Shown here: positions 1 to 6,668 of the stretch, piece after piece | Layout of the letters: each line of letters opens with the position of its first letter | Numbering within the stretch: the first letter of the stretch is position 1 | DNA from: UBA12079 sp964608745 | GTDB taxonomy: Bacteria > Patescibacteriota > Minisyncoccia > Phycocordibacterales > UBA12079 | NCBI GenBank assembly: GCA_964608745.1 | Contig: CAZSPC010000012.1 | Coordinates: forward strand, 1 to 24,399 | Direction of reading: 5' to 3' | DNA: 24,399 bases | Notes under the pieces: model-generated | Seen by the model: only the letters and a program-made list of their open reading frames with translations | Database searches by the model: none | What the model was told of the DNA's origin: nothing | Position numbers and translations under genes: made by a program

Positions 1-84
1 CTCAAGAACCATAATGGTTTGAGAAGTGATTTGAGAGAAAAATTGGTTGATGATTTTTTGAACAGAAAAGCTCCTGAGAATTAA
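1..84 (+). CDS. C-terminal tail of an unidentified gene (partial)
   Basis: Frame 1 is open from the window edge to a TAA at 82-84, giving 27 residues that start LKNHNGLRSD and end NRKAPEN. It is too short to assign. The stop codon lies in the loop of the hairpin at 70-96, so coding sequence and hairpin overlap, as they also do at the end of cysS. That this is coding is inferred from the open frame and the hairpin. Confidence 0.4.
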   Translation, partial: LKNHNGLRSDLREKLVDDFLNRKAPEN

Positions 85-96
85 TTTCTCAGGAGC
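70..96. terminator. Hairpin overlapping the end of the first gene
   Basis: An 11-bp perfect stem (GCTCCTGAGAA / TTCTCAGGAGC) with a 5-nt loop. There is no good T-run on the plus side and a short TTTT on the minus side, so it is a weak or Rho-assisted terminator at best. Confidence 0.4.
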
Positions 97-220
97 CAGA
101 ATTGTCTATTAAGTCAATTTTGTTGCAAAAAATTTCTTTAAGACCAATTAAGTCTTCATCCACCTGAATGTTTAGTTCTTGAAAATTCTTTGAATGGAAT
201 TTTAAAAGTTAGCTAGTAGA

Positions 221-250
221 ATCCCCATAGTAAAATGCTATGGGGATCTT
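221..250 (+). terminator. Rho-independent terminator-like hairpin
   Basis: A 10-bp perfect stem (ATCCCCATAG / CTATGGGGAT) with a 7-nt loop, followed by CTTTTG. It probably ends transcription from the partial upstream gene. I see no gene between 97 and 377: a minus-strand frame at about 98-215 has no start codon. Confidence 0.5.
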
Positions 251-788
251 TTGTAATTATCCAATTGTTATTGTTACCGAGTAAGATTATAGCGCAAAAG
301 ATATATTGTGCGACAATTAGATATATATAAAATAAGTCGAAAACGGTCTGTCCCCTGTATGCTAAGGTGCTTTTCAATTAAGTATTAAACAACCTATCCT
401 CTTCTTTTCTTAGTATTTCTATTAGGTCGTCGAAACATTTTGTTAATTTTGGATATTCTCTGATCTTATTTTCCTTATTTTCAATTAACATTTCAATTGT
501 AATTTTTTTCTCTCGCCAAGTTTTTCCGCCACTTGTATATAAATGTAAAATTGGTTCAATTTTATCCAGTGCATAAACAAATTTTGATTCTTTGTCTTCT
601 CTTTTTTCATATTGTTCAATCAATACAAAAAGTTCAGAAAATTCAGAAAATTCTTTTTTTATTTGTTTTAAAGAGTTTTCCTCTCGCCTTTTTTTTGATT
701 CTAAGGTTTTTTTATCATCAGAGTAGATATATGTATCCCCTGCATAAACCTCAACAAGGTCGTGTATTAATGAATACTTTAGAACTAA

Positions 789-1350
789 ATGAACTACCCC
801 GCAGCAGAGCTGGCGGGGTATCTTTTGCTGTTTTGTTTCTATAATAGTTATTCAAACAAGCCTAGTTGTCCTAAATGTAATTGTTGATAATTTTCAATAT
901 CTTGATTTTTTATATAATTTTTAATCATCTGTGTATTGCCGTATTGTCCTACTGTATTTATGTAGTAGCCTGATGTCCAGAAACTGCCACCCCACAGAAA
1001 AGTTTTTACCTCTGGATGTTTTGCAAAAATATGTTTTGCTGTAATACTTTTTATTTTCTTAAAAATGTTTGAAATCTTTGTGTTTGGAATTGTTTGAATT
1101 AAAAAATGAACATGGTCTTTGTCTGTTCCTATTTCTAAAAAATTTATTTCATATCTTATTCCCAATTCCAAACACACAGATTTCAAAGTTTCTGATACCT
1201 CTTCGGTAAAAACTTTTCTTCTATACTTTACAGGACAAACCAGGTGGTATATTAAAAGATTTACATTGTGTGAATTCTTTATATGTTTTATTTCCATTGT
1301 TTATTAAGATAGCACAAAACCCGATGCAGAGCATCGGGGTATTTTTTTGA
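789..1350 (-). mobile_element. IS200-type single-strand transposon (tnpA only), complete
   Basis: The ends were placed by restoring the host gene. On the minus strand the left flank ends in TTGAT, the pentanucleotide used by several IS200/IS605 elements such as ISDra2. The right end finishes in the related TTCAT. There is no target duplication, as expected for Y1 transposases. Each end carries a subterminal hairpin: 1320-1338 (8-bp stem, AGA loop) and 795-820 (8-bp stem plus a 3-bp tip after a bulge). Both tips read GCAGAGC on the plus strand. There is one gene, tnpA, and no tnpB. Intact ends, an intact gene and an otherwise undamaged host gene suggest a recent insertion. Confidence 0.9.
848..1297 (-). 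CDS. tnpA: IS200/IS605-family Y1 transposase TnpA
   Basis: A 149-aa protein, the usual size for IS200 TnpA, a DNA relaxase-like enzyme that cuts and rejoins single-stranded transposon ends. The HUH metal-binding motif is H62-V-H64 in KDHVHFLIQ, and the catalytic tyrosine is probably Y128 in the C-terminal helix NYIKNQ, with its partner Q132. WGGSFWTSGYY (about 102-112) is also typical of the family. All key residues are present, so the enzyme looks active. No SD precedes the ATG. It is the only gene in the element and lies in the same orientation as the disrupted HD gene. Confidence 0.95.
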   Translation of the reverse strand: MEIKHIKNSHNVNLLIYHLVCPVKYRRKVFTEEVSETLKSVCLELGIRYEINFLEIGTDKDHVHFLIQTIPNTKISNIFKKIKSITAKHIFAKHPEVKTFLWGGSFWTSGYYINTVGQYGNTQMIKNYIKNQDIENYQQLHLGQLGLFE

Positions 1351-1554
1351 ATCAAGGTTCAAATTTAAGTTATTGGTTGAGATAATATACCAAGCAAGCA
1401 TGCTAAGTTGATAACTATGTTCTGCATCATTTTCAAACCTATCTCCCCCATTAGCATGGATTACCCTCTCAACTTCCCTAAATTTATTTAACAAACGAAC
1501 AAAATCTAATATTTGATTTAAATTTGATACCATAATATATTATTTTAACATAAG

Positions 1555-1578
1555 AAAAAGCAGGTTGCCCTGCTTTTT
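1555..1578 (-). terminator. Terminator hairpin after the 94-aa gene
   Basis: AGCAGG / CCTGCT stem with a TTGC loop, extended by four A-T pairs and flanked by A and T tracts, so it can work in both directions. It separates the gene at 1583-1867 from the HD gene downstream on the minus strand. Confidence 0.7.
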
Positions 1579-1582
1579 GTAT

Positions 1583-1867
1583 CTAATCCCCTGTTAAAAT
1601 AATTATTATTTCTTTCCACGGGAATTTTGAAGTTTTTTCTCCAAATCTTATTTGAGTTTCTATACAATCAGAAAATAAAATTATTTTATCAACAATCTCC
1701 TCTCTGAATATAGACTCGCAAAATATTGTCGAAGCCCATATTTTTGCCCTTCTTCTTTCAGGTTCATTTACAATAATACAACCTTGATTATTTAAGAATT
1801 TTTTAATCCTTTGTTTTTTTACCGAATCAATATCTTTCTCTGTTAATAAATAAGTACACCCTCCCAT
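1583..1867 (-). CDS. Unrecognised 94-aa protein
   Basis: I do not recognise this protein. It has a mixed charged sequence with no clear membrane segment or signal peptide, three cysteines (near residues 4, 30 and 50) and a hydrophobic C-terminus (KEIIIILTGD). The ATG is preceded by a strong SD (AAGGAG, then GA before GGAATG), which fixes the start. It has its own terminator at 1555-1578 and stands apart from its neighbours, so no role can be read from context. Confidence 0.65.
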   Translation of the reverse strand: MGGCTYLLTEKDIDSVKKQRIKKFLNNQGCIIVNEPERRRAKIWASTIFCESIFREEIVDKIILFSDCIETQIRFGEKTSKFPWKEIIIILTGD

Positions 1868-1950
1868 TCCTTCTCCTTTTTTATTTTTTAGAATTAAACT
1901 TTATTTCATTTATTTTAAGAACTATTTCCAACAAAAAATAATATCAGAAA

Positions 1951-1990
1951 AACAAAAAATCCACAATTAAGTAATTGTGGATTTTTTGTT
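1951..1990. terminator. Strong bidirectional terminator
   Basis: A 19-bp perfect stem (left arm AACAAAAAATCCACAATTA, 1951-1969) with a 2-nt loop, and A/T tracts in both arms. It lies just past the end of pspC on the minus strand and upstream of the 94-aa gene. Confidence 0.85.
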
Positions 1991-2005
1991 TAGACTTTCA
2001 TTGTT

Positions 2006-2218
2006 TTATTCAGAAATTTCTGTGGTTTGGCCAGGAATAATTAGCCATGCAATTAAATATAATAGTAACGAAGGGATAATTGCTGTTACAAGCGCAATAA
2101 AGATGAAAACCAACCTTACAATTGTTGAGTCTACCTGAAAGGTCTCCCCTATTCCCCCACATACTCCAGCTACTTTTTTGTCTGTTTTTGATAAATGTAA
2201 TTTTTTAATATCTTTCAT
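2006..2218 (-). CDS. PspC-domain membrane protein
   Basis: A 70-aa protein that is almost all PspC domain: KKLHLSKTDKKVAGVCGGIGE at the N-terminus, followed by hydrophobic segments at about 32-64 interrupted by a proline. The core VAGVCGGI is the family signature. PspC proteins sit in the inner membrane and take part in envelope-stress sensing in other bacteria; here it is a stand-alone minimal version. There is no SD. A TATAAT box lies at 2223-2228, only 4 nt before the ATG, with TTGACA 15 nt further upstream, so the mRNA has almost no leader if this promoter is used. Terminated at 1951-1990. Confidence 0.85.
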   Translation of the reverse strand: MKDIKKLHLSKTDKKVAGVCGGIGETFQVDSTIVRLVFIFIALVTAIIPSLLLYLIAWLIIPGQTTEISE

Positions 2219-2366
2219 GATAATTATAGTATTTATTAATACATGTCAATATTATACCAACTTTTTCAAAAAATGCAATACTATTTGACAAATAATATAA
2301 ATAATGTTAGGTTGATTCTAGAACGTAATAAAAGAAAATTAAAAATATATCCAAGGAGAAATTGTT

Positions 2367-2765
2367 GTGACTAAAATAGTTTTTAACAACCGAAAGGTAT
2401 ATTTTTTAGTTAAAAATATACCAGAAATCGAAAAAGGAAGAATTCTTTTAGTCTTTGGGGAGGGTGGAAAATGGAAACTTCCTTCAAAGCAAGATTGTAA
2501 AGAACTGGGTTATAAAATAAAGTATTGTAAAAATGATTTATTGGAAATAAAAGGTAAATCATTTTTCTATCAAGGTTTTTATACTAAACCTTGTAAAAAA
2601 AATAATTCAAATCTAAAAACTACTTTTTCAAGCAAAAAACAAGTTGAGAAAATGATTATCAATGAAGAAATTTGTTTTAATCATTCGTTCGTTCTTAATA
2701 ATAAACTTGGTCTTGGACTTAGAGTCCTAGGTCAAGGAGTTTCTTATGAGAATTATTTTAACTAA
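2367..2765 (+). CDS. Unrecognised 132-aa protein
   Basis: It starts with GTG at 2367, chosen because AAGGAG lies at 2354-2359, about 8 nt upstream. The sequence is lysine-rich and mostly beta-like, with four cysteines (near 43, 54, 76 and 102). GRILLVFGEGGKWKLP (25-40) faintly recalls the start of a Nudix fold, but the Nudix box is absent, so I do not assign that family. It has its own terminator at 2767-2808. A possible -35 (TTGACA, 2285-2290) lies upstream without a convincing -10. Confidence 0.65.
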   Translation: MTKIVFNNRKVYFLVKNIPEIEKGRILLVFGEGGKWKLPSKQDCKELGYKIKYCKNDLLEIKGKSFFYQGFYTKPCKKNNSNLKTTFSSKKQVEKMIINEEICFNHSFVLNNKLGLGLRVLGQGVSYENYFN

Positions 2766-2766
2766 C

Positions 2767-2808
2767 CGACTAGTTATCCGAAATATGATACTAGTCGATT
2801 TTTTTTTT
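2767..2808 (+). terminator. Rho-independent terminator
   Basis: An 8-bp stem CGACTAGT / ACTAGTCG followed by A and ten T. It ends the 132-aa gene and lies between two convergent genes. Confidence 0.85.
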
Positions 2809-2821
2809 GGTTTTTCTAAAT

Positions 2822-3184
2822 TTATATACCTTTACAGTTATTGGCGGGTGTATACCCCTTGCTTTCAGCCTCTTCTTTTGTATTAAACCAAATTTTGTTT
2901 TTTTTACTTATTCTTTGAGCTCCCGAACACCAAGGTAAATGGTATTTTGTACCGCTTTTTGACGCTACGTATTTACCAGAAACAGCGCCTAAATTAGCTT
3001 GTTGAAATTCTAAGTAATCTATTTTTAAGGGTGTTTTATTTCCTTCTATTATTGAGAGTCTGCCTAAACCGAATGAACCTAACCCAACTAATAAAATAAG
3101 ACAAGCGAAAAATATATCCTGTCTTTCAATAAGGTTGATAATCCTCTTGATTTTATCTCTAATATCATTTATACTTTGGTGCAT
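2822..3184 (-). CDS. Membrane-anchored Ada-like zinc-binding domain protein
   Basis: A 120-aa protein: a short cytoplasmic N-terminus, one transmembrane helix (about 24-45, FFACLILLVGLGSFGLGRL), a linker, then a C-terminal domain (72-120) of the Ada metal-binding type with the order YVASKSGTKYH, LPWCSGA, NKIWFNTKEEAESKGY, NNC. In Ada this fold holds zinc and contacts DNA; short membrane-tethered versions are common in CPR genomes and have no known role. The full cysteine set of Ada is not present: two Cys (C86, C117) and a His (H82) can be seen. The start is set by a TATAAT box at 3192-3197, 7 nt upstream, predicting a leaderless mRNA. No SD. Confidence 0.75.
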   Translation of the reverse strand: MHQSINDIRDKIKRIINLIERQDIFFACLILLVGLGSFGLGRLSIIEGNKTPLKIDYLEFQQANLGAVSGKYVASKSGTKYHLPWCSGAQRISKKNKIWFNTKEEAESKGYTPANNCKGI

Positions 3185-3218
3185 TGTAATAATTATATCA
3201 GATAATTAATAGGGGCAA

Positions 3219-3281
3219 CCCGACACCACTTTTTTATTTTTAAAAATATTAAATTTTTAAAAATAAAAAAGTGGTGTCGGG
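3219..3281. repeat. 29-bp perfect inverted repeat upstream of rpmA
   Basis: Arms 3219-3247 and 3253-3281 are perfectly complementary, with a 5-nt loop. The outer part is GC-rich (CCCGACACCAC), the inner part only A and T. It lies between the divergent Ada-like gene and rpmA. It could stop transcription entering from the left or act in the rpmA leader. Confidence 0.85.
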
Positions 3282-3285
3282 TGGC

Positions 3286-3321
3286 GATTTTTATAGTCGC
3301 TACGCTCCTTAAAAATCAGCC
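3286..3321 (+). promoter_or_regulatory. Hairpin abutting the rpmA start codon
   Basis: GATTTTTA (3286-3293) pairs with TAAAAATC (3310-3317). The stem can extend with GGC (3283-3285) against GCC (3319-3321), ending directly at the ATG. The loop contains CGCTACGCT, also found in hairpins at 6205 and 17751. There is no SD, so folding here could set how easily rpmA is translated. The regulatory role is inferred. Confidence 0.5.
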
Positions 3322-3594
3322 ATGGCACATAGAAAAGCCGGTGGATCGGCAAAAAACCTAAGAGATTCAAAACCTAAATATTTAGGTACAAAACTATATG
3401 ACGGTCAGACAGCACAGACCGGTTCTATTTTGGTACGTCAAAGAGGAACAAAGATTCTGGCTGGAGAAAATGTAGGAATTGGAAAAGATCATACTCTCTT
3501 TGCTCTAAAAGACGGAAAAGTAAAATTTGGACAAAAAAGAAAGAAAAATTTTGATGGCTCATCTAAGACCAGAAAAGTTGTAAATATTGTTTAA
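3322..3594 (+). CDS. rpmA: 50S ribosomal protein bL27
   Basis: A 90-aa protein, normal for bL27. It starts MAHRKAGGSAKNLRDSKPKY, matching the conserved flexible tail that reaches the peptidyl-transferase centre, with no cleavable Firmicutes-type extension. GSILVRQRGTKILAGENVGI and DHTLFALKDGKVKF are the family core. The usual partner rplU (bL21) is not next to it. It has no SD and the start is flanked by the hairpins at 3219-3281 and 3286-3321. It appears to be transcribed alone and ends before the terminator at 3677-3704. Confidence 0.97.
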   Translation: MAHRKAGGSAKNLRDSKPKYLGTKLYDGQTAQTGSILVRQRGTKILAGENVGIGKDHTLFALKDGKVKFGQKRKKNFDGSSKTRKVVNIV

Positions 3595-3676
3595 TAATTC
3601 CAAAATTGGCGATCTTCGTTTTTATTTTCAAAAAACGAATCTCATCTAATTTTTAAATAATTATTTATTCTTAAAT

Positions 3677-3704
3677 AAAAGCAACTCATTACGAGTTGCT
3701 TTTT
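3677..3704. terminator. Bidirectional terminator between rpmA and the membrane gene
   Basis: AAAAGCAACTC / GAGTTGC then TTTTT, loop ATTAC. It serves the convergent rpmA and the gene at 3723-4016. A second A/T hairpin (TTCGTTTTT / AAAAAACGAA) lies at about 3615-3639. Confidence 0.8.
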
Positions 3705-3722
3705 AAGTTAAATTTTTTCGTT

Positions 3723-4016
3723 TTAGGTTTTGAGAGTCAAAAACGCAATAATTATCATAAAAACAGAAAGGCCTGCGAGACTACTAAAAACTATTTCCAA
3801 ATTGTTGTTTAAATACAAATTAATATCATTAGCTATGCTAGAAGTTGGTATTAATATATACGCAAACATAGAACATAAAATAGTGTAGGCACAATTTCTT
3901 CTTAATTTTCTAAAACTGTTCGGATTAATATTTTCAGTTACAGATTGTTTGAATGCCATGATCAATGCAATAATAGCTACAACAGTTAAAAAAATAAACA
4001 TAAAGTTGCTTATCAT
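3723..4016 (-). CDS. Small membrane protein, three predicted helices
   Basis: A 97-aa protein with hydrophobic segments at about 3-22, 43-60 and 75-95, separated by a basic loop (FRKLRRN). No family recognised. A strong SD (AAGGAGG) lies 5 nt before the ATG, unlike the neighbouring core genes. It ends at the terminator shared with rpmA. Confidence 0.7.
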   Translation of the reverse strand: MISNFMFIFLTVVAIIALIMAFKQSVTENINPNSFRKLRRNCAYTILCSMFAYILIPTSSIANDINLYLNNNLEIVFSSLAGLSVFMIIIAFLTLKT

Positions 4017-4090
4017 TTTTCCTCCTTAACTTTATTTCTATTTTGAACAAAAAAAGCTTTCCTAATAAATATATTACACAAAACAAATAA

Positions 4091-4128
4091 AAAAACAATT
4101 AACTCAACCTGTTGAGTTAATTGTTTTT
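4091..4128. terminator. Terminator downstream of rplI
   Basis: An 18-bp perfect stem (AAAAACAATTAACTCAAC, 4091-4108) with a 2-nt loop and A/T tracts on both sides. It stops rplI on the minus strand. Confidence 0.85.
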
Positions 4129-4172
4129 ATTTTTATACAGAATACCGAATACTGAATACAACATACTAAACA

Positions 4173-4619
4173 CTATTGCTCTGCTTCAATTTTTACAGTA
4201 AGTTTAACTATCTCGTCCCCTACTTTTGCTTCCAAAGTTTGCTCCCCTACTTCCTTGATTGCATTTTCCAGAATAATAATTTCCGGATCAATATCTAGTG
4301 ATTTTTGTTCTTTAATTGCGTTGGCAATTTCTCCTTTTCCAATCCCAGCGAATAGATGACCTTCTTCATTAGCTTTTGCAGTAATTGTAATCGCATCTGC
4401 ACTTAGTTGCCCAAGATTCTCAACTAAATTTGCTTGTTTCTCTTTTCTTTCGGCTTCTATCTTGCTTTTTTGACTTTCTAATTCTGTGACAGCATTATTA
4501 GTAGCTGTTTTTGCTAAACCTTGCGGAATTAAATAATTTAAAGCATATCCATCAGCCACATTTTTTACATCATGAGTTTGACCAACTTTTGCTACATCTT
4601 TTAGTAATATTACTTTCAT
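4173..4619 (-). CDS. rplI: 50S ribosomal protein bL9
   Basis: A 148-aa protein, full length for bL9. The N-terminal rRNA-binding domain carries MKVILLKDVAKVGQ and VADGYALNYLIPQGLA. A long connecting helix (about 41-75) and the C-terminal domain with GHLFAGIGKGEIANAI follow. bL9 is missing from several CPR branches, so its presence points to the Parcubacteria side. No SD; the ATG follows an A-run. The 5' leader region (4650-4738) can fold into a branched structure. Convergence with the membrane gene is buffered by the terminator at 4091-4128. Confidence 0.97.
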   Translation of the reverse strand: MKVILLKDVAKVGQTHDVKNVADGYALNYLIPQGLAKTATNNAVTELESQKSKIEAERKEKQANLVENLGQLSADAITITAKANEEGHLFAGIGKGEIANAIKEQKSLDIDPEIIILENAIKEVGEQTLEAKVGDEIVKLTVKIEAEQ

Positions 4620-4649
4620 ATTTTTTTATGAACGAAGTGAGTTAGAAAC

Positions 4650-4738
4650 AACATGACCCCGTTAATTTCATCCGTTTAGGATGAGAACAGATTTTTGAAA
4701 AAAGCTTTTTTCAAAAAGATGATATTTAACACGGGTCT
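4650..4738 (-). promoter_or_regulatory. Branched structure in the rplI leader region
   Basis: An outer imperfect stem pairs GACCC (about 4655) with GGGTC (about 4735), continued by further pairing (TTAATTTCATC against GATGATATTTAA). It encloses a small hairpin CATCC-GTTTA-GGATG and a 26-bp perfect palindrome at 4692-4717 (arm TTTTTGAAAAAAG). It lies 30-120 nt upstream of rplI. It could be a leader RNA or a palindromic repeat; no known motif is recognised. Confidence 0.4.
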
Positions 4739-4814
4739 GTATGTATAATCACAAACGCCCAAATTATTTATTGTCTTTGAATATTAAACTATTTCTTGTT
4801 CATAATCAAGTTTG

Positions 4815-4841
4815 AATAAATTTTGCTTTGCAAAATTTATT
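4815..4841. repeat. Palindrome with GC-TTT-GC tip
   Basis: AATAAATTTTGC / GCAAAATTTATT around TTT (AAA on the other strand). One of several spacer palindromes of this type. It is followed by loosely repeated ACTAAAAACTA / TTAAAAACTAG units up to the end of ctpA. Confidence 0.75.
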
Positions 4842-4864
4842 TACTAAAAACTATAGATTATAAA

Positions 4865-6094
4865 TTAAAAACTAGAAACCATCTCTATTGCTTTCTCCAA
4901 CTGGTTATCTCTTCCTGCTTCAAAAAGATCTTTATCAAATTCTACTTCTATATCTGGTGTTAACCCATTCTTTGAAATCGATTCCCCGTTTGGTGTAAGC
5001 CATCTCGCCACCGTAACTTTTAAGGAAGTACTTTCAGTAACCGGGGTGAGTTCTTGTACCGAACCTTTTCCATATGTTTTTGTTCCTACTAATGTAGCGA
5101 TACCATGCTCGTTTAAAGCACCAGCTAGAATTTCCGATGCAGAAGCCGAACCGACATCAACTAAAATTACAAATTTTAAACTATCATTAAAAATATCATA
5201 CCCCCTACTTCTGTGAATTCTATCATCAGAATTTTTACCAAAATCTTCGGTTACGACAACTTTTCCTGCTGGTAAAAACCAACTAGCCATATCAATCGCC
5301 GCCTCCATATACCCCCCCGGATTACCTCGTAAATCTAAAATTAGTTTATCTGTTCCGGATTCAATAAATTCTCTTAAAGCATCCCTAAACAATCCTGGTG
5401 AAATAGCTGAAAAACTATATAGACTTATGATGAAAGTATCGTCTTTCAATTCTGTTTTTATAGTTGGTATTTCTATATTTGCTCGAGTAATTTTAACTGG
5501 AATTAGTTCGTCTTCACCCTCTCTTGATAATGTTAGATTAACGGAAGTTCCAACTTCTCCTCGAATCAATTTAACCGCATCACTGGTTGAAAAATCTGTT
5601 GTAATTTGATCTTCAATTTTTACAATTCTATCCCCCGCTCTTATTCCCGCCATCTCTGCCGGTGAATCTTTGAGTGGTGCCACAACTGTCAAAACATTGT
5701 CTTTGATAGCAATTTCCATGCCCACACCACCAAAATTTCCCTTAATGTCTTCCTGAAATGTTTTACTATCTTCGGGCGGAAGGAAAATTGTATAAGGATC
5801 GTCGAGAGAATTAGTTAGGCCTTGGATAGCACCCCAAACTTTATCCTGGTCTGTTACTTCTCCATTTGGTGATACATATTTTGCATTAATTAAATTCCAG
5901 GTTGTCCAAAACGGCTCAAAATCAGTTTGGTTAGTGATCAAAGATTCTTTGTTTTTTAGAGTTACTACTTTTTCTATTTCTGATTTATTATTTTGTCCAA
6001 AAAAGAAACCTAAAATAAAACTACCCCCCACCAATAGAATTGCTAAAATAATAGGAAGTGATTTTTTTAGAAAATTTTTCATATACATATACAT
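4865..6094 (-). CDS. S41 carboxy-terminal processing protease (CtpA-like)
   Basis: A 409-aa protein. Order: signal anchor (about 11-33), N-terminal helices, PDZ domain (about 120-195, with GGVGMEI and AGIRAGDRIV), then the S41 protease core. The catalytic Ser318 lies in GSASASEILAGAL and Lys343 in TYGKGSVQ, 25 residues apart as in CtpA enzymes. LILDLRGNPGGY (251-262) is the conserved substrate-cradle strand. It cleaves proteins from their C-terminus outside the membrane. Three in-frame ATGs (6094, 6088, 6082) are possible. A TATAAT box at 6098-6103 lies 3 nt before the first, so the second or third start may be the one used. No SD. Confidence 0.95.
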   Translation of the reverse strand: MYMYMKNFLKKSLPIILAILLVGGSFILGFFFGQNNKSEIEKVVTLKNKESLITNQTDFEPFWTTWNLINAKYVSPNGEVTDQDKVWGAIQGLTNSLDDPYTIFLPPEDSKTFQEDIKGNFGGVGMEIAIKDNVLTVVAPLKDSPAEMAGIRAGDRIVKIEDQITTDFSTSDAVKLIRGEVGTSVNLTLSREGEDELIPVKITRANIEIPTIKTELKDDTFIISLYSFSAISPGLFRDALREFIESGTDKLILDLRGNPGGYMEAAIDMASWFLPAGKVVVTEDFGKNSDDRIHRSRGYDIFNDSLKFVILVDVGSASASEILAGALNEHGIATLVGTKTYGKGSVQELTPVTESTSLKVTVARWLTPNGESISKNGLTPDIEVEFDKDLFEAGRDNQLEKAIEMVSSF

Positions 6095-6126
6095 ACTATT
6101 ATAACTAAAAACTGAGAAACAAAAAG

Positions 6127-6232
6127 TGACGAAAAATCACGAGATTTATTTTTTGAGGAACAAAGGATAAGCGAGTAGATTTTTCGTCATCCTGAGGAAC
6201 GAAGCGTAGCGGAGTGACGTGAGGATCCAGGA
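6127..6232. repeat. Composite palindromic intergenic repeat
   Basis: TGACGAAAAATC (6127-6138) pairs with GATTTTTCGTCA (6178-6189). It is followed by TCCTGAGGAACGAAGCGTAGCGG and GAGGATCC, where ATCCTGA and GTGAGGAT form an imperfect stem. The TCATCCTGAG...GAGGATC layout resembles palindromic repeats spread through many bacterial genomes. The core GAAGCGTAGCGG is the reverse complement of the loop at 17751. Confidence 0.6.
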
Positions 6233-6258
6233 ATAGAAGTAGGAAATTTGAAAACAAA

Positions 6259-6290
6259 AAAGGTGAAACGAACTTGTTCGTTTCACCTTA
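6259..6290 (-). terminator. Terminator for the 53-aa membrane protein
   Basis: A 13-bp perfect stem AGGTGAAACGAAC / GTTCGTTTCACCT with a 2-nt loop. On the minus strand it is followed by TTTTTTGTTTTC. Confidence 0.85.
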
Positions 6291-6295
6291 TCAAA

Positions 6296-6457
6296 TCAAT
6301 TTTTATTTTTTTCTTCCACAGGAGAGGGTTGAACCCCGAGTCCGCCGGTGGATTTAATATTCATATCTCCACCGGTGGAAAAATGAATCATCGCCGCAAA
6401 AATTACTCCCGCCAATAGGTACCACACAAAGGTACCCGCTTTTTTTGGATCTCTCAT
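6296..6457 (-). CDS. 53-aa single-pass membrane protein
   Basis: A short gene. The protein begins MRDPKKAGTF, has one transmembrane helix (about 9-25, TFVWYLLAGVIFAAMIH), then a glycine-rich outer part with STGGDMNIKSTGGLG and an acidic-basic tail, ending in TGA. A GGGGGG SD-like tract lies about 9-14 nt before the ATG, and a terminator follows at 6259-6290, so it is a complete single-gene unit. No family recognised. The paired STGG motifs form a short internal repeat. Confidence 0.7.
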   Translation of the reverse strand: MRDPKKAGTFVWYLLAGVIFAAMIHFSTGGDMNIKSTGGLGVQPSPVEEKNKN

Positions 6458-6599
6458 GCTCTCTACCCCCCTTAATTTTCATTATTTTGAATTTCTACAT
6501 GGCATTTTCTCATATTTTAAGCAAAAAGTCAATAGTTTCGAATAAATTATTGTTAAGATATAATTATAATTAATATTTAAAAATTTGTGTTTGGTTTTA

Positions 6600-6630
6600 A
6601 AACAAATTTTAGCGAAGCTAAAATTTGTTT
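6600..6630. repeat. Palindrome with GC-GAA-GC tip before corA
   Basis: A perfect 14-bp stem (AAACAAATTTTAGC and its complement) around GAA. It is followed by degenerate CCTAAAC-like units (6636-6662) running up to the corA start codon. Confidence 0.8.
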
Positions 6631-6668
6631 ACTATAACCCTAAACGCTAAGTCCTAAACCCTAATAAA

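Larger units (their letters stand above)
378..1533 (-). pseudogene. HD-domain (YfbR/HD_3-like) nucleotidase, split by an IS200 element
   Basis: The gene reads 1533 to 1351, is interrupted by a 562-bp insertion, and resumes in frame at 788 to a TAA at 378-380. Joining the parts gives a 196-aa protein, normal for the HD_3 / 5'-deoxynucleotidase-like family. The metal-binding HD pattern is visible: an AEHS histidine near residue 39, IHDLVE just after the junction, and a later aspartate in ALDKIEPIL. The joined junction (NLNLNLD, then LVLKYSLIHD) fits the family's usual leucine-rich helix before the HD pair. As it stands, the N-terminal part reads on into the element and stops after 81 codons, and the C-terminal part has no start at the junction, so the enzyme should be inactive. 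Intact family members hydrolyse nucleoside monophosphates; that role here is inferred. Confidence 0.85.

Noticed and set aside
98..215. Minus-strand open frame (ends IDLIDNSGS)
   Set aside because: No start codon or SD, and it is short and bounded by stops; chance frame.
533..844. Plus-strand frame of 103 codons
   Set aside because: It lies antisense to the second part of the broken HD gene, and its end reads through the IS end hairpin; a shadow frame.
2367..2765. Possible Nudix hydrolase
   Set aside because: GKWKLP resembles the start of the fold, but the REx2Ex5EExG-type box is absent.
6636..6662. CCCTAAAC-like repeats resembling telomere sequence
   Set aside because: Only three or four imperfect units; similar loose repeats of other sequence lie beside other palindromes, so it is spacer texture.
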